From: Solidesulfovibrio carbinolicus | Lineage (GTDB): Bacteria; Desulfobacterota; Desulfovibrionia; Desulfovibrionales; Desulfovibrionaceae | Reading direction: 5' to 3' | DNA: 64,000 nucleotides | NCBI RefSeq assembly: GCF_004135975.1 | Contig: NZ_CP026538.1 | Coordinates: 2,914,001-2,978,000, forward strand | Shown: positions 1-8,799 of the stretch, one piece after another | Layout of the letters: each line of letters starts with the position of its first letter | Position numbering within the stretch: the first letter of the stretch is position 1 | The notes under the pieces: model-generated | The model's input: only the letters and a program-made list of their open reading frames with translations | The model's database searches: none | Told to the model about the DNA's origin: nothing | Position numbers and translations under genes: made by a program

Positions 1-1363
1 CGGACGCGGCCAGGGCGCGCACGGTGTCGATGTTCATCTCCACTACCACCGGCTCTATGCCGTTATCGGCCAGAATGCGGCACAGCGTGCTGCCCACCGG
101 CCCATAGCCGACCACGATGGCGGACAAACTGCCGCCGGCCGCCTCGGCCGCGTCCTCGGCCGTGAGCCGTACTGTCCGGCCCCGTCCCCGGGTCAGGCGC
201 GCGGCCAGGGGGGCTACGCCCTGATACAGCCAGGGGTTGAGGATGATGGACACCACCGAGGCGGCCACTAAAGCCGTGCCCGCCTCCTTGGGCAGGATGC
301 CCAGGCTGGTGGCCAGCGTGGCCAGGATAAACGAAAATTCGCCGATCTGGGCCAGGGCCGCCGAGACCGACAAGGCCACCACCAGGGGCCGGCCCAAGGC
401 CAGCACCACGATGAGGGCGGCTAGCGGCTTGCCCACAAGCACGATGCCCAAGGTCGCCAAAGCCAGTGGCCACTGGGTCACCAACGCGGCCGGGTCGAGC
501 AACATGCCCACGGACACGAAAAAGAGCACCGCAAAGGCGTCGCGCATGGGCATGGCGTCCGAGGCCGCCCTGGCCCCGAATTCCGACTGCCCCACGATCA
601 TGCCGGCCAAAAAGGCCCCCAGGGCCATGGACGCCCCGAAAAAGACCGCCGCGCCGACAGCCAGTCCCAGGGCCGAGGCCAAGACAGCCAGGGTGAACAG
701 CTCGCGCGCCCCCGTGCGGGCGATGTGTCCGAAAAAGCGCGGCAGCAGGTAGCGGCCGGCCACGGCCGCCACGGCGACCAGGGCGAAAAGCTTGCCGCCG
801 GCCACGGCCAGGGTCCGGCCCAGGCCGGCATCGCCCGCTCCCGGGCCGTAAAGCGTGGGCAAAAGCACCAACACCACGATGGTGAACAGATCCTCGACAA
901 TGAGCCAGCCCACGGCAATGTGCCCGGTGGGGGTGTGCAGGGCCTTGTTGTCGGCCAAGACGCGGGTCAGCACCACCGTGCTGGCCACGGAGATGGCCGT
1001 GCCGAAGACCGCCCCGGCCGTCCAGGACCAGCCCAGGGCGTGGGTGACCACCGTCCCCAGGACCGCCGAGGCCGCGATCTGGGCCACGGCCCCGGGCACG
1101 GCCACGCCGCGCACGGCCACGAGGTCTTTCAAATGGAAATGCAGTCCCACCCCGAACATGAGCAGGATGACGCCGAGTTCGGCGAACTGGTTGGCGATGG
1201 AGCCGTCGGCCACAAATCCCGGGGAAAACGGACCGATGCAATAGCCGGCCACGAGGTAGCCGACGATGGGCGACAGCGACAGGCGCTTGGCCAAAAGCCC
1301 CAGGGCCAGGGCGGCCACCAGACCGGCGGCCAGGGTCACGATCAGGTCAATGTCGTGCGGCAT
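1..1363 (-). CDS. ybaL: YbaL-type monovalent cation:proton antiporter (CPA2 family), 3' end cut by window
   Basis: Inner-membrane cation/proton exchanger of the CPA2 (Kef/RosB) family. The 454 codons visible begin MPHDIDLIVTLAAGLVAALA and read through about a dozen hydrophobic segments. They include GVILLMFGVGLHF, WLIVEDLFTIVVLVLLP and AQIGEFSFILATL, which line up with E. coli YbaL, a protein of about 558 residues. The last visible part enters a TrkA-N NAD-binding fold (IVVGYGPVGSTLCRILADNG), so only the end of that regulatory domain is missing. The ATG at 1361-1363 starts a YbaL-like N-terminus. No glutathione-gating ancillary protein (KefF/KefG) is nearby, so a Kef-type detoxification role is not supported. 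The ion transported cannot be read from sequence. Confidence 0.85.
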   Translation of the reverse strand, partial: MPHDIDLIVTLAAGLVAALALGLLAKRLSLSPIVGYLVAGYCIGPFSPGFVADGSIANQFAELGVILLMFGVGLHFHLKDLVAVRGVAVPGAVAQIAASAVLGTVVTHALGWSWTAGAVFGTAISVASTVVLTRVLADNKALHTPTGHIAVGWLIVEDLFTIVVLVLLPTLYGPGAGDAGLGRTLAVAGGKLFALVAVAAVAGRYLLPRFFGHIARTGARELFTLAVLASALGLAVGAAVFFGASMALGAFLAGMIVGQSEFGARAASDAMPMRDAFAVLFFVSVGMLLDPAALVTQWPLALATLGIVLVGKPLAALIVVLALGRPLVVALSVSAALAQIGEFSFILATLATSLGILPKEAGTALVAASVVSIILNPWLYQGVAPLAARLTRGRGRTVRLTAEDAAEAAGGSLSAIVVGYGPVGSTLCRILADNGIEPVVVEMNIDTVRALAAS

Positions 1364-1474
1364 CAAGCCTCCTTGCCGCAACAATCCTCTCCGGGACCGG
1401 CTCCGCCGGCATCCCGCGCATCATGCTGCATGTTTATGGCGGGCCGGGGCTGGCCCAGCCCGCCCGGTTGTCGA

Positions 1475-1672
1475 TCAGAGTTGCAGAAATTCCTTGCTGC
1501 CGCACAGCGGACAGCAGGTTCCGCCCGGATGTTTCGTGCCGCAGGAAGCGCAGGCCACTTCCACATCCCCGCCTTCGGGATGCTTTTCGCCGCACAGCCG
1601 GCAATGGGTGAAATCCGGATCGTTTTCGGCCTGACACTTGGGGCAGGTCCACGGGGTGCGTGGGTCGGACAT
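1475..1672 (-). CDS. Small double zinc-ribbon protein
   Basis: A 65-residue soluble protein that is almost entirely zinc-binding motifs. It has CPKC (10-13), CRLC (24-27), CASC (41-44) and CCPLC (53-57), enough for two four-cysteine zinc ribbons in tandem. The ATG at 1672 is preceded on the minus strand by a good GGAGG at 1679-1683, which sets this start rather than the longer upstream frame. It lies 111 bp upstream of the YbaL-type antiporter on the same strand and could be co-transcribed. Proteins of this kind are common in deltaproteobacteria and have no assigned function. Nucleic-acid or protein binding is a guess from the fold only. Confidence 0.75.
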   Translation of the reverse strand: MSDPRTPWTCPKCQAENDPDFTHCRLCGEKHPEGGDVEVACASCGTKHPGGTCCPLCGSKEFLQL

Positions 1673-1819
1673 GGCTGGCCTCCTGCGTGTTGCGCGGCGC
1701 TGCAAGCCCCGCGTTAGAGCCACCCTACCTGAAATTGTCGCCAAAAGCCAAGCCGCCGCCATTTTTGCCGCGCACCGGCGCATTGACACCCCAGCCCGGC
1801 CTCCGGTAGGCCCTAACCC

Positions 1820-2302
1820 ATGCACGACGCGCCGCCCTCTTCCGAGGCTGAACTCGCCGCCGGCCAGGCCAAGCGCCTGCAAGAGGCGGTGGAGAGCCTT
1901 TTTGCCTGCTGCCAGACCCGCATCGCCCTGCAAAGCGAGCGATTCGATCTGCCACCGGCCGCCATGCGGGCGCTCATTGCCCTGGGCGAAACCCGCTATC
2001 TGGCCCCCGGCGAACTCGGCCGCCGTCTTGGCGTCACCAAAAGCCGCGTCACGGCGCTCACCGCCGACCTGACCCGCCGGGGCCTCATCGAACGCCGCCC
2101 CGACCCGGCCGACGCCCGGGTGACGCTTTTAAGCCTCACCCCGGCCGGCAAGCGCGTGCGCGAGGAGGTCCGGGAATTCCTGGCCGGCCTGTTCGCCGCC
2201 ATGCTCGGCCAGGTGGACCCGGCCCAGCGCGAAGCCCTGCTCGCCTCCCTGGACATGCTGCGCCGCTGCATGGACGTCGTGCGCGCCGACATCACCGGCT
2301 AA
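1820..2302 (+). CDS. MarR family transcriptional regulator
   Basis: A 160-residue winged-helix regulator. The core (about residues 50-110) has the MarR recognition helix region LGRRLGVTKSRVTALTADL followed by the wing RRPDPADARVTLLSLTPAGK, with the family's DxR wing signature. The flanking helices fit dimerisation arms. It stands 90 bp upstream of a CPA2 antiporter on the same strand and is divergent from the zinc-ribbon gene. The antiporter is the obvious candidate target, but no operator was identified. The ligand is unknown. Confidence 0.85.
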   Translation: MHDAPPSSEAELAAGQAKRLQEAVESLFACCQTRIALQSERFDLPPAAMRALIALGETRYLAPGELGRRLGVTKSRVTALTADLTRRGLIERRPDPADARVTLLSLTPAGKRVREEVREFLAGLFAAMLGQVDPAQREALLASLDMLRRCMDVVRADITG

Positions 2303-2392
2303 CCGTCGCTCGCCCCTGCTCTTTGCCCTTTATTGGCCCCAGCTCTTGGGAGCCACTTCACAGCATTGCCCCTTTGCTTCATAGTGCGGCCC

Positions 2393-4360
2393 ATGGAAAT
2401 TCCCGTTCTGCCCGACGTCACCGTCGTTTTCGGCTTGGCCGTGGTGGTCATCCTGGTCTGCCATCGCCTGAAGGTGCCGGCCATCGTCGGCATGTTGCTG
2501 ACCGGAATGCTCTGCGGCCCCCATGGCCTGGGGCTGGTCCGCTCGGCCCACGACGTTGAAATCCTCTCGGAAATCGGCGTCATCATGCTGCTTTTCACCA
2601 TCGGTCTGGAACTTTCCCTGGCCGACCTGTCGCGCCTCAAACGCCCGGTCTTCATCGGCGGGTCGGCCCAGATGGCCCTCACCTGGGCCGTGTTTTTCGC
2701 CGTCCCCTATTATCTGCTGGATTTCTCCGGCGGCTCATCGGTGCTCATCGGCATGTTGGCCGCCCTGTCCAGCACGGCCATCGTGCTCAAAACCCTGCAA
2801 GAGTGTTCCCAGATGGAGGCTCCCCACGGCCGGGTGAGCCTGGGCATCCTCATCTTCCAGGATTTGCTGGCCGTGCCCATGATGCTTGCCGTGCCGTTGC
2901 TGGCCGGGCGCACCTTTGGCTTTACCAATTCCATCGTCTACACCGTGGGCAAGGGCGCGCTGATCCTCGTGCTGCTGGTCTTTTTCGCCAAAAAAATCAT
3001 GCCCGGGCTGCTCCTTTCCATTGTCCGCACTCGCAGCCGCGAACTGTTCCTCATGACCGCCCTGGCCATCTGCATGGCCGTCAGCCTGCTTACCGCCTCC
3101 ATCGGCCTGTCCCTGTCGCTGGGGGCCTTCCTGGCCGGGTTGCTCCTGTCCGGCTCGGACTACCGCGAAAATCTCCACGAAGCCGTGCTGCCCTTTAAGG
3201 ACGTCTTCACGTCGCTGTTTTTCATTTCCATCGGCATGTTGCTCAACGTCGGGTCGGCCTCGGCCCATCTCGGCGAAGTGATCGTGGCGGCTCTCCTGCT
3301 GCTGGTCACCAAGGCCGCCCTGGCCGGCACGGCGGCCCGCATCCTGGGCTACCCGACCCGCACCGCCGTGCTGGTCGGCATGGCCCTGTGCCAGGTCGGT
3401 GAATTCTCCTTCATCCTGGCCAAGACCGGTTTCGACAAGGACGTCATCTCCGAGCATTTCTACCAGAAATTCCTGGCCGCCAGCATCCTGACCATGGTGT
3501 TGGCCCCGTTTTGCATCACGCTCGCCCCGCGCATCGCCGCCCTGGTCTGCCGCTGGCTGCGGGTGTGCGACGCGCCAGACGAATTGCCCGCCGCCCACTA
3601 CAGCAACCACCTCATCATCCTGGGCTTCGGGGCCGGCGGCCGCCAACTGGCCCGGGCAGCCAAAAACGCCGAAATCCCCTACGTCATCCTGGAAATGAAC
3701 CCGGACACGGTGCGAAACGAAGCGAAAAAGGGCGAACCCATCCTTTTTGGCGACGCCTCCAAGCCAGGCGTACTGTCCCACATCTGCGTCCAGGAGGCCA
3801 AAGCCCTGGCCGTGGTCATCTCCGACGCGGCCGCCTCGCGCCGGGCCGTGGAAATCGCCCGCCAGGAAAACCCGGCCCTCTACATCGTGGCCCGCACGCG
3901 GTTCAACACCGAAATCACCGCCCTGCTCGACCTCGGAGCCAACGACGTCATCGCCGAGGAATTCGAAGCTTCGCTTGGCGTCTTCACCCGGGTCATGGAC
4001 AAGTTCATGATCCCCCATGACGACATCGAGAGGATGGTGGCCGACATCCGGCGCGAGGGCTACAAATCCATGCTGCCGGGCAGCTTTGACGAACTGGCCG
4101 TCCATGTGCCGGACAAGTCCCTGGCCGGGCTGCACGTGGCGGTGTTCACGGTGGATACGGCCTCGCCCCTGGCCGGCCGGTCGCTCATGGACGTGCACCT
4201 GCGCCGCGAACACGACCTGACCGTGGCCGCCGCAAGGCGCGGCGACGAATTCGTGCCCAACCCCGACGGACCGTTCGTGCTGTCGGCCGGCGACCGGCTC
4301 TACGTCATGGGCACGGCCGAGGCGTTGAAAAAGGGCGCGGGGCTTTTTCGGGGAGCTTGA
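2393..4360 (+). CDS. CPA2 cation:proton antiporter with TrkA-N and TrkA-C domains
   Basis: A 655-residue inner-membrane antiporter. The first 390 residues hold the Na+/H+-exchanger-like membrane domain (MLLFTIGLELSL, ILIFQDLLAVPMMLAVPLL, CQVGEFSFILAKTGF). A Rossmann TrkA-N domain (HLIILGFGAGGRQLARAAKN, about 405-520) and a C-terminal TrkA-C domain ending near GDRLYVMGTAEAL follow. This full architecture matches KefB/KefC-like and other ligand-gated K+/H+ exchangers. The ATG at 2393 is preferred over the upstream TTG at 2333, because the family starts just before the first membrane helix. It is probably co-transcribed with the MarR gene upstream. A dispersed repeat begins directly after its stop codon. 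K+ is the likely cation, by family inference only. Confidence 0.85.
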   Translation: MEIPVLPDVTVVFGLAVVVILVCHRLKVPAIVGMLLTGMLCGPHGLGLVRSAHDVEILSEIGVIMLLFTIGLELSLADLSRLKRPVFIGGSAQMALTWAVFFAVPYYLLDFSGGSSVLIGMLAALSSTAIVLKTLQECSQMEAPHGRVSLGILIFQDLLAVPMMLAVPLLAGRTFGFTNSIVYTVGKGALILVLLVFFAKKIMPGLLLSIVRTRSRELFLMTALAICMAVSLLTASIGLSLSLGAFLAGLLLSGSDYRENLHEAVLPFKDVFTSLFFISIGMLLNVGSASAHLGEVIVAALLLLVTKAALAGTAARILGYPTRTAVLVGMALCQVGEFSFILAKTGFDKDVISEHFYQKFLAASILTMVLAPFCITLAPRIAALVCRWLRVCDAPDELPAAHYSNHLIILGFGAGGRQLARAAKNAEIPYVILEMNPDTVRNEAKKGEPILFGDASKPGVLSHICVQEAKALAVVISDAAASRRAVEIARQENPALYIVARTRFNTEITALLDLGANDVIAEEFEASLGVFTRVMDKFMIPHDDIERMVADIRREGYKSMLPGSFDELAVHVPDKSLAGLHVAVFTVDTASPLAGRSLMDVHLRREHDLTVAAARRGDEFVPNPDGPFVLSAGDRLYVMGTAEALKKGAGLFRGA

Positions 4361-4428
4361 GAAGAAAGAAGAAAGAAGAGGCCTCCAGCGGCCAAAGGGG
4401 CTGAGCCCCTTTGGAAACCCCACCTGGG
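4361..4428 (+). repeat. Dispersed two-hairpin repeat, copy A
   Basis: Begins at the stop codon of the antiporter with a purine tract (gaagaaagaagaaagaagag), then GCCTCCAGCGGC. Hairpin 1 follows with arms CCAAAGGGGC / GCCCCTTTGG (4392-4414) around a TGA loop, then a short CCCC-ACCT-GGGG hairpin. Copies B, C and D share the order of parts, but their hairpin arms differ in a compensating way. It may act as a 3' processing or termination element of the antiporter transcript. Confidence 0.7.
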
Positions 4429-4437
4429 GGCCGGCGG

Positions 4438-5355
4438 TCAGCTCCGTAGGATGAATGCTAGACGGGCCGCCGCCAGATCGAACAGCGCGTGGCCCACGCT
4501 TTTAAAGACCACCGGCCCGGCCGGGCGCGGCGGCGCGCCGTCCAGCACGTCTTCCAGGGGCGTCACGCGCCCCCAATCCACGCCGGCCCGCAGATAATCC
4601 CCGGCCTCGGCCTTGGCCGCGGCCAAATCATCGACAAATAGCGACGCCCGCTCCACCAGCGAGGCCGGCAGCTCGGCGGCTTGGGGCGTAAACGACCCCA
4701 CCGCCGCGACAAACGCCTCGTCCCGGACGTTGTCGGCAAGGACCGGCTCGGCGCTCGTCGTGGCCGTGACGATGAGTCCGGCCCGGGCCGTCAGCCGGTC
4801 GCGCTCGCCCGGGTCGGCCGTGACGGCTACCGTCACACCCAGGGCCGCCAGCTCACTGGCCGCCGCCGCAAGCCGGGCCGGGTCGCGGCCGCACAGCACG
4901 ATTTCCCGCACCCCAAGGCCCTGCCAGAAAGCCGCCGCATGGCCCCGCGCCTGCACCCCGCTGCCGACGACGACCAGCGGCCCGGCCGGTTCCTTGGCCA
5001 GCCGCCGCGCGGCAAGCAGCGTCACCGCCGCCGTGCGCCGGGCCGTGACCGTGGGGCCGTCCAGGCTTCCCAACCGCTCGCCCGTGGCCGCGTCCAGCAC
5101 CGTCACCTCGCCCTGGATCACCGGCCGCTCCCGGTTGCCGGGATGCACGGTGATGGTCTTGACCACGGCCATGGCCCCGTCCGCCGCCGGCATGCACAAA
5201 AGCACCCCGCCAGGCACAGGCACGGCCAGACGCTCAGGCGCGAAGGCCTCGCCGGCCTTCCTGGCCCGCAACACGTCGGCCACGGCGTCCGAGAGGGCAA
5301 GATAATCGAACAGGCTGGCGACAGGGGGTGTGACGGTGGTTGCGGCGGTGGACAT
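4438..5355 (-). CDS. Ornithine cyclodeaminase/mu-crystallin family protein
   Basis: A 305-residue NAD(P)-binding enzyme of the ornithine cyclodeaminase / mu-crystallin family, which also includes delta1-pyrroline-2-carboxylate, ketimine and alanine reductases. Visible family features are the substrate-domain segment SLDGPTVTARRTAAVTLLAA (about 115-135), the Rossmann loop VVVGSGVQARGHAAAFWQ (about 146-163), GRDPARL, and the C-terminal FKSVGHALFDLAAA. The ATG at 5355 is preferred to the upstream in-frame start because a GGAGGC lies just before it and the extra N-terminal residues do not resemble the family. That ribosome-binding site is contributed by repeat copy B. It is monocistronic between convergent and divergent neighbours. 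Substrate cannot be assigned. Confidence 0.8.
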   Translation of the reverse strand: MSTAATTVTPPVASLFDYLALSDAVADVLRARKAGEAFAPERLAVPVPGGVLLCMPAADGAMAVVKTITVHPGNRERPVIQGEVTVLDAATGERLGSLDGPTVTARRTAAVTLLAARRLAKEPAGPLVVVGSGVQARGHAAAFWQGLGVREIVLCGRDPARLAAAASELAALGVTVAVTADPGERDRLTARAGLIVTATTSAEPVLADNVRDEAFVAAVGSFTPQAAELPASLVERASLFVDDLAAAKAEAGDYLRAGVDWGRVTPLEDVLDGAPPRPAGPVVFKSVGHALFDLAAARLAFILRS

Positions 5356-5356
5356 G

Positions 5357-5426
5357 GGGGAAGCCTCCGGCGGCCGGGGGGATGATCCCCCCGGACCCCT
5401 GCAACGGGGAAAGGGTTTAAGGGGGC
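5357..5426 (+). repeat. Dispersed two-hairpin repeat, copy B
   Basis: Contains GAAGCCTCCGGCGGCC, then hairpin 1 with arms CCGGGGGGA / TCCCCCCGG (5374-5394) and loop TGA, then CCCC-TGCAAC-GGGG and an AAAGGGTTTAAGGGGG tail. Unlike the other copies it does not follow a stop codon. It sits in the 5' leader of the ornithine cyclodeaminase-like gene in antisense orientation, and its GCCTCC supplies that gene's Shine-Dalgarno on the opposite strand. Confidence 0.7.
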
Positions 5427-5713
5427 CAGCCACGCGCGGTAGCATTTATGGTCGGCGCAAGCGCTTTGACTTGCCGGCGACGGAATCGGCATTCGCCAAT
5501 TTCCGGCGGCCAAGGGGTCCACGCTTTGTCACCCTACCGACGCTTGAAACGGATGGCAAACCGCCTGTCAAAGCGCCGCATTCAACAAAAAGGCCGGAGC
5601 GCCATCGACGCCCCGGCCTTGCATAAGCCAATCCCATTTGCCGCGCGTTGTCGTCCGCGCCGCCAGCCGGCATCAAGCCGGCCAGATTCCCCGAGAAAAC
5701 TCAGGCTCGCCGC
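5427..5713. other. Intergenic stretch without a gene
   Basis: Together with repeat copy B this makes a gap of about 358 bases between the divergent 5' end of the cyclodeaminase-like gene and the 3' end of the RND permease gene. Apart from the terminator at 5584-5620, I see no convincing reading frame with a ribosome-binding site and no recognisable RNA gene. The promoter of the cyclodeaminase-like gene presumably lies here, but I could not pick one out with confidence. Confidence 0.5.
5584..5620 (-). terminator. Rho-independent terminator of the RND operon
   Basis: Inverted repeat AAGGCCGG ... CCGGCCTT (5590-5620). On the minus strand it is followed by a run of T (CCTTTTTGTTG). It lies about 90 bp past the stop codon of the RND permease. 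Confidence 0.75.
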
Positions 5714-8700
5714 CTAGGCCTCGTCCTTCTCGGCCCTGTGTCCCACCAGCCAGGTCTGCAGCTCGTCCATGTAGGTGTAGAAACACGGCGTGAGATACAG
5801 CGTCACCATCTGGGAGATGACCAGGCCGCCGGCGACCACGAGGCCAAGCGGCTGGCGGGCGTCGCCGCCAGCCCCCATGCCCAGAGCGATGGGGAAGATG
5901 CCGGCGATGGCCGCCACCGTCGTCATCATGATGGGACGAAAGCGGACGACGCAACCCTCGAACACGGCGTCAAAGGGCGACTTACCCTCTTTCTCGGCCT
6001 CAATGGCGAAGTCGATGACCATGATCGAGTTCTTTTTGACGATGCCGATGAGCATGATGATGCCGATGAAGCCGTAGAGGTCGAGTTGTCGGCCAAAGAC
6101 CAACAGCGTGAGCAAGCCGCCAAGGGCCGCCGAGGGCAGGCCGGACAGAATGGTGATGGGGTGGATGAAACTCTCATAGAGGATGCCGAGAATGAGGTAG
6201 ATGATCATGATGGCCAAGAACAGCAGAAACGGCACGCTGGCCAGGGATTCCTTGAAAGCCGTGGCCTGGCCTTCGAAGATGTAGCTGATGTTGGTCGGCA
6301 GCTCCTGCTTGGACAGGGCTTCGATGGCCGTGACGGCCTCGCCGATGGAATAGTTGCCGGCGGTGTTAAAGGAGATGGTGACGGAAGTGAGCTGGCCGGT
6401 ATGGTTGACGACCAGCGGCCCGGTGTCTTCGGTCATCTTCACCAGGCCGTTTAAGGGCACCAGCACCGGCGTGCCGTCGGAATTGGTCTGGTTGGTGCGC
6501 ACGTAGAGCTTGTTCAAAAGGTCCGGCCGGCGCTGGTACTCGGGCTGCACTTCCACGATGACCTTGTAGGTGTCGGTGGAGCCGTAGAGGTTGGTGAGCT
6601 GACGCGCGGCGTAGGCGGTCATGAGCGCCGTTTCGATGGACGAAGCCGTGACCCCAAGGGCTTGCGCCTTGTCGCGGTCGATGTCGATGCGCACCTGGGG
6701 ACCGTCGATCTGCATGTCGGTGTTGACGTCGGTGATCTCTTTGAGCTTGCGCATGGACATGGCCATCTTGCGGGCCACGGGATAGAGCTCGCCGGGATCG
6801 GGCGAGAGCAACGTGTACTGGTAGAGCGCCTTGGTCTGCTTGCCGCCGATCTGGATGGAGGGCGGATTGTACATGAAGACGAAGAGATCGGGCACCTCGG
6901 CCATCTTTGGGCGCAGGTCGTCGATGATCTGCTGGGCGCTGCGCTTGCGATGCTCCATGGGGGCCAAAAGCGGGAACATGGCGGCGTTGTTCATGGAGGT
7001 GTTGGGACCGCCCACGCCCACGACGCCGATGAACTTGAACACGTCAGGGTCGGCCATGAACACGCGCCCGACCTTGAGCACCCGGTCCTTCATGGTCTCG
7101 AAGGAAGCCGACTGCTCGGCCATGCCGAAGGCGTAGAAGATGCCGGAGTCCGTGGCCGGAATAAAGCCCGTGGGCACCACGGTGAACAGCCAGAAGGTCA
7201 GCCCCAGGATGGCCATGGACAGGATCATGACGAAAAAGCGGAACCGCAGGGCCAGATGCAGCGACTTCTCGTAACCGTGCTCGATCCATTTAAAGATCTT
7301 GCCGGACTCGGAGATCTTACCCGACAGGAACCGGCTGCACATCATGGGCGTGAGCGACAACGTGACAAAGCCCGACACGAGGATGCACAGCGTGATGGTG
7401 ATGGCCATTTCGTTGAGCACGCGCCCGAGGATGCCGGCCATGAACATGATGGGAATAAAGACCACGGCCAGGGACAGGGTCATGGAGATGATGGTGAAGC
7501 CGATCTGGCGCGCCCCGTCCAGGGAGGCCTGCATGATCTTTTTGCCCATCTCGGTGTGGCGCACGATGTTTTCGATCATGACGATGGCGTCGTCCACGAC
7601 GAACCCGACGGCCAGGATGATGGCCATGGCCGAGAGGTTGTCGATGGAAAACCCGAAAAAGACCATGAGCGAGAGCGTGCCGATAAGGGCCGTGGGCAGG
7701 GCCAGGCTGGCGATGATGGTGGCCGGCAGGTTGTTGAGGAACAGGTAGACCACGATGACGACCAGGGAGATGGACAAAAGCAGGGTGAACTGGACGTCGT
7801 CGATGGCTTCCTTGATGGACTTGGAGCGGTCGTAGAGGAATTCGAGCTTGACCGAGGGCGGCAGCGTTGCCTCGATGCTCGGGATCATGGCCCGGATGGC
7901 GTCCACCAGCTGGATGGTGTTGGTGCCGGCGGCGCGTTTGACGGCGATGACGATGCCTTGCTGCTGGTCGAAAAAGGCGGCGTTTTTGTCGTTTATCGTG
8001 GAATCGATGGTCTGGCCCACGTCCTGCAGCCGCACCGGGCTGCCGTTTCGGTAGGCGATGATCTGGCGGTTGTAGGCTGTGGCGCTGGTCAACTGGCCCT
8101 GGGCCTTGATGGTGAACAGGCGATCAATGCCGTAGAGGGAGCCGGTGGGCTGCAGCACGGTCTCGTTATTAAACGCGTTGGCCACTTCGTCGATGCCAAT
8201 CGACAGGGCGGCCAGCTTGTCGGGGTTGACCTGGACCCGTGGCGAATAGGTCTGGTCGCCGTAAACGGCCACCTGGGCCACGCCGTTGATCATGGAGATG
8301 CGCTGGGCGATGTAGACCTTGGCGTAGTTGGTGACGCGGAACAGCGGCATGGTGTCGCTGGAGACGCGGATATAGATGATGGGCATGTCGGCCGGGTTGA
8401 CCTTCTGGAAGGTCGGCGGGCTCGGCATGTTGGTGGGCAGGCTGCCCTGGGCGGCGTTGATGTAGGTGAGCACGTCGGTGCCCGCGCCGTCGATGTTGCG
8501 CGACAGGTCGAACTGCAGCGTGATGGTGGTGGTGCCCAGCGAGTTGGCCGAGCTCATGGACTGCAGGCCCGAGATCGAGGTGAACTGGCGCTCCAGCGGC
8601 GTGGCCACGGCCGAGGCCATGGTTTCGGGGTCGGCGCCGGGCAGCGAGGCCGTCACCTGGATGGTGGGGAAGTCGATGCTCGGCATTTCGCTGATGGGCA

Positions 8701-8788
8701 GCGAGAAATACGAGACAATGCCGAAGAAGACCAGCGCGGCCATCAGCAGCGTTGTCGCCACCGGCCGCTTGATGAAAAGATCGGTCAT
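5714..8788 (-). CDS. RND efflux permease, MdtB/MdtC-like
   Basis: A 1024-residue inner-membrane proton/drug antiporter of the HAE1 RND family. It opens with MTDLFIKRPVATTLLMAALV and carries the paired periplasmic loops and twelve membrane helices of the family. The proton-relay aspartates are in GFVVDDAIVMIENIVRH (about 395-411) and the partner lysine in LIGIVKKNSIMVIDFAIEAE. Length and sequence are closest to the MdtC/MdtB branch rather than AcrB. E. coli MdtBC needs two different permeases, but only one is present here, so it probably works as a homotrimer. It lies 11 bp downstream of its adaptor gene. No TolC-type outer-membrane gene is adjacent, so the channel must be encoded elsewhere. 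Substrates are unknown. Confidence 0.9.
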   Translation of the reverse strand: MTDLFIKRPVATTLLMAALVFFGIVSYFSLPISEMPSIDFPTIQVTASLPGADPETMASAVATPLERQFTSISGLQSMSSANSLGTTTITLQFDLSRNIDGAGTDVLTYINAAQGSLPTNMPSPPTFQKVNPADMPIIYIRVSSDTMPLFRVTNYAKVYIAQRISMINGVAQVAVYGDQTYSPRVQVNPDKLAALSIGIDEVANAFNNETVLQPTGSLYGIDRLFTIKAQGQLTSATAYNRQIIAYRNGSPVRLQDVGQTIDSTINDKNAAFFDQQQGIVIAVKRAAGTNTIQLVDAIRAMIPSIEATLPPSVKLEFLYDRSKSIKEAIDDVQFTLLLSISLVVIVVYLFLNNLPATIIASLALPTALIGTLSLMVFFGFSIDNLSAMAIILAVGFVVDDAIVMIENIVRHTEMGKKIMQASLDGARQIGFTIISMTLSLAVVFIPIMFMAGILGRVLNEMAITITLCILVSGFVTLSLTPMMCSRFLSGKISESGKIFKWIEHGYEKSLHLALRFRFFVMILSMAILGLTFWLFTVVPTGFIPATDSGIFYAFGMAEQSASFETMKDRVLKVGRVFMADPDVFKFIGVVGVGGPNTSMNNAAMFPLLAPMEHRKRSAQQIIDDLRPKMAEVPDLFVFMYNPPSIQIGGKQTKALYQYTLLSPDPGELYPVARKMAMSMRKLKEITDVNTDMQIDGPQVRIDIDRDKAQALGVTASSIETALMTAYAARQLTNLYGSTDTYKVIVEVQPEYQRRPDLLNKLYVRTNQTNSDGTPVLVPLNGLVKMTEDTGPLVVNHTGQLTSVTISFNTAGNYSIGEAVTAIEALSKQELPTNISYIFEGQATAFKESLASVPFLLFLAIMIIYLILGILYESFIHPITILSGLPSAALGGLLTLLVFGRQLDLYGFIGIIMLIGIVKKNSIMVIDFAIEAEKEGKSPFDAVFEGCVVRFRPIMMTTVAAIAGIFPIALGMGAGGDARQPLGLVVAGGLVISQMVTLYLTPCFYTYMDELQTWLVGHRAEKDEA

Positions 8789-8799
8789 GACTGGTTCCC

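Noticed and set aside
2393-4360. Calling this antiporter KefB or KefC
   Set aside because: No KefF/KefG partner and no clear glutathione-binding residues could be established, so only the CPA2 family is given.
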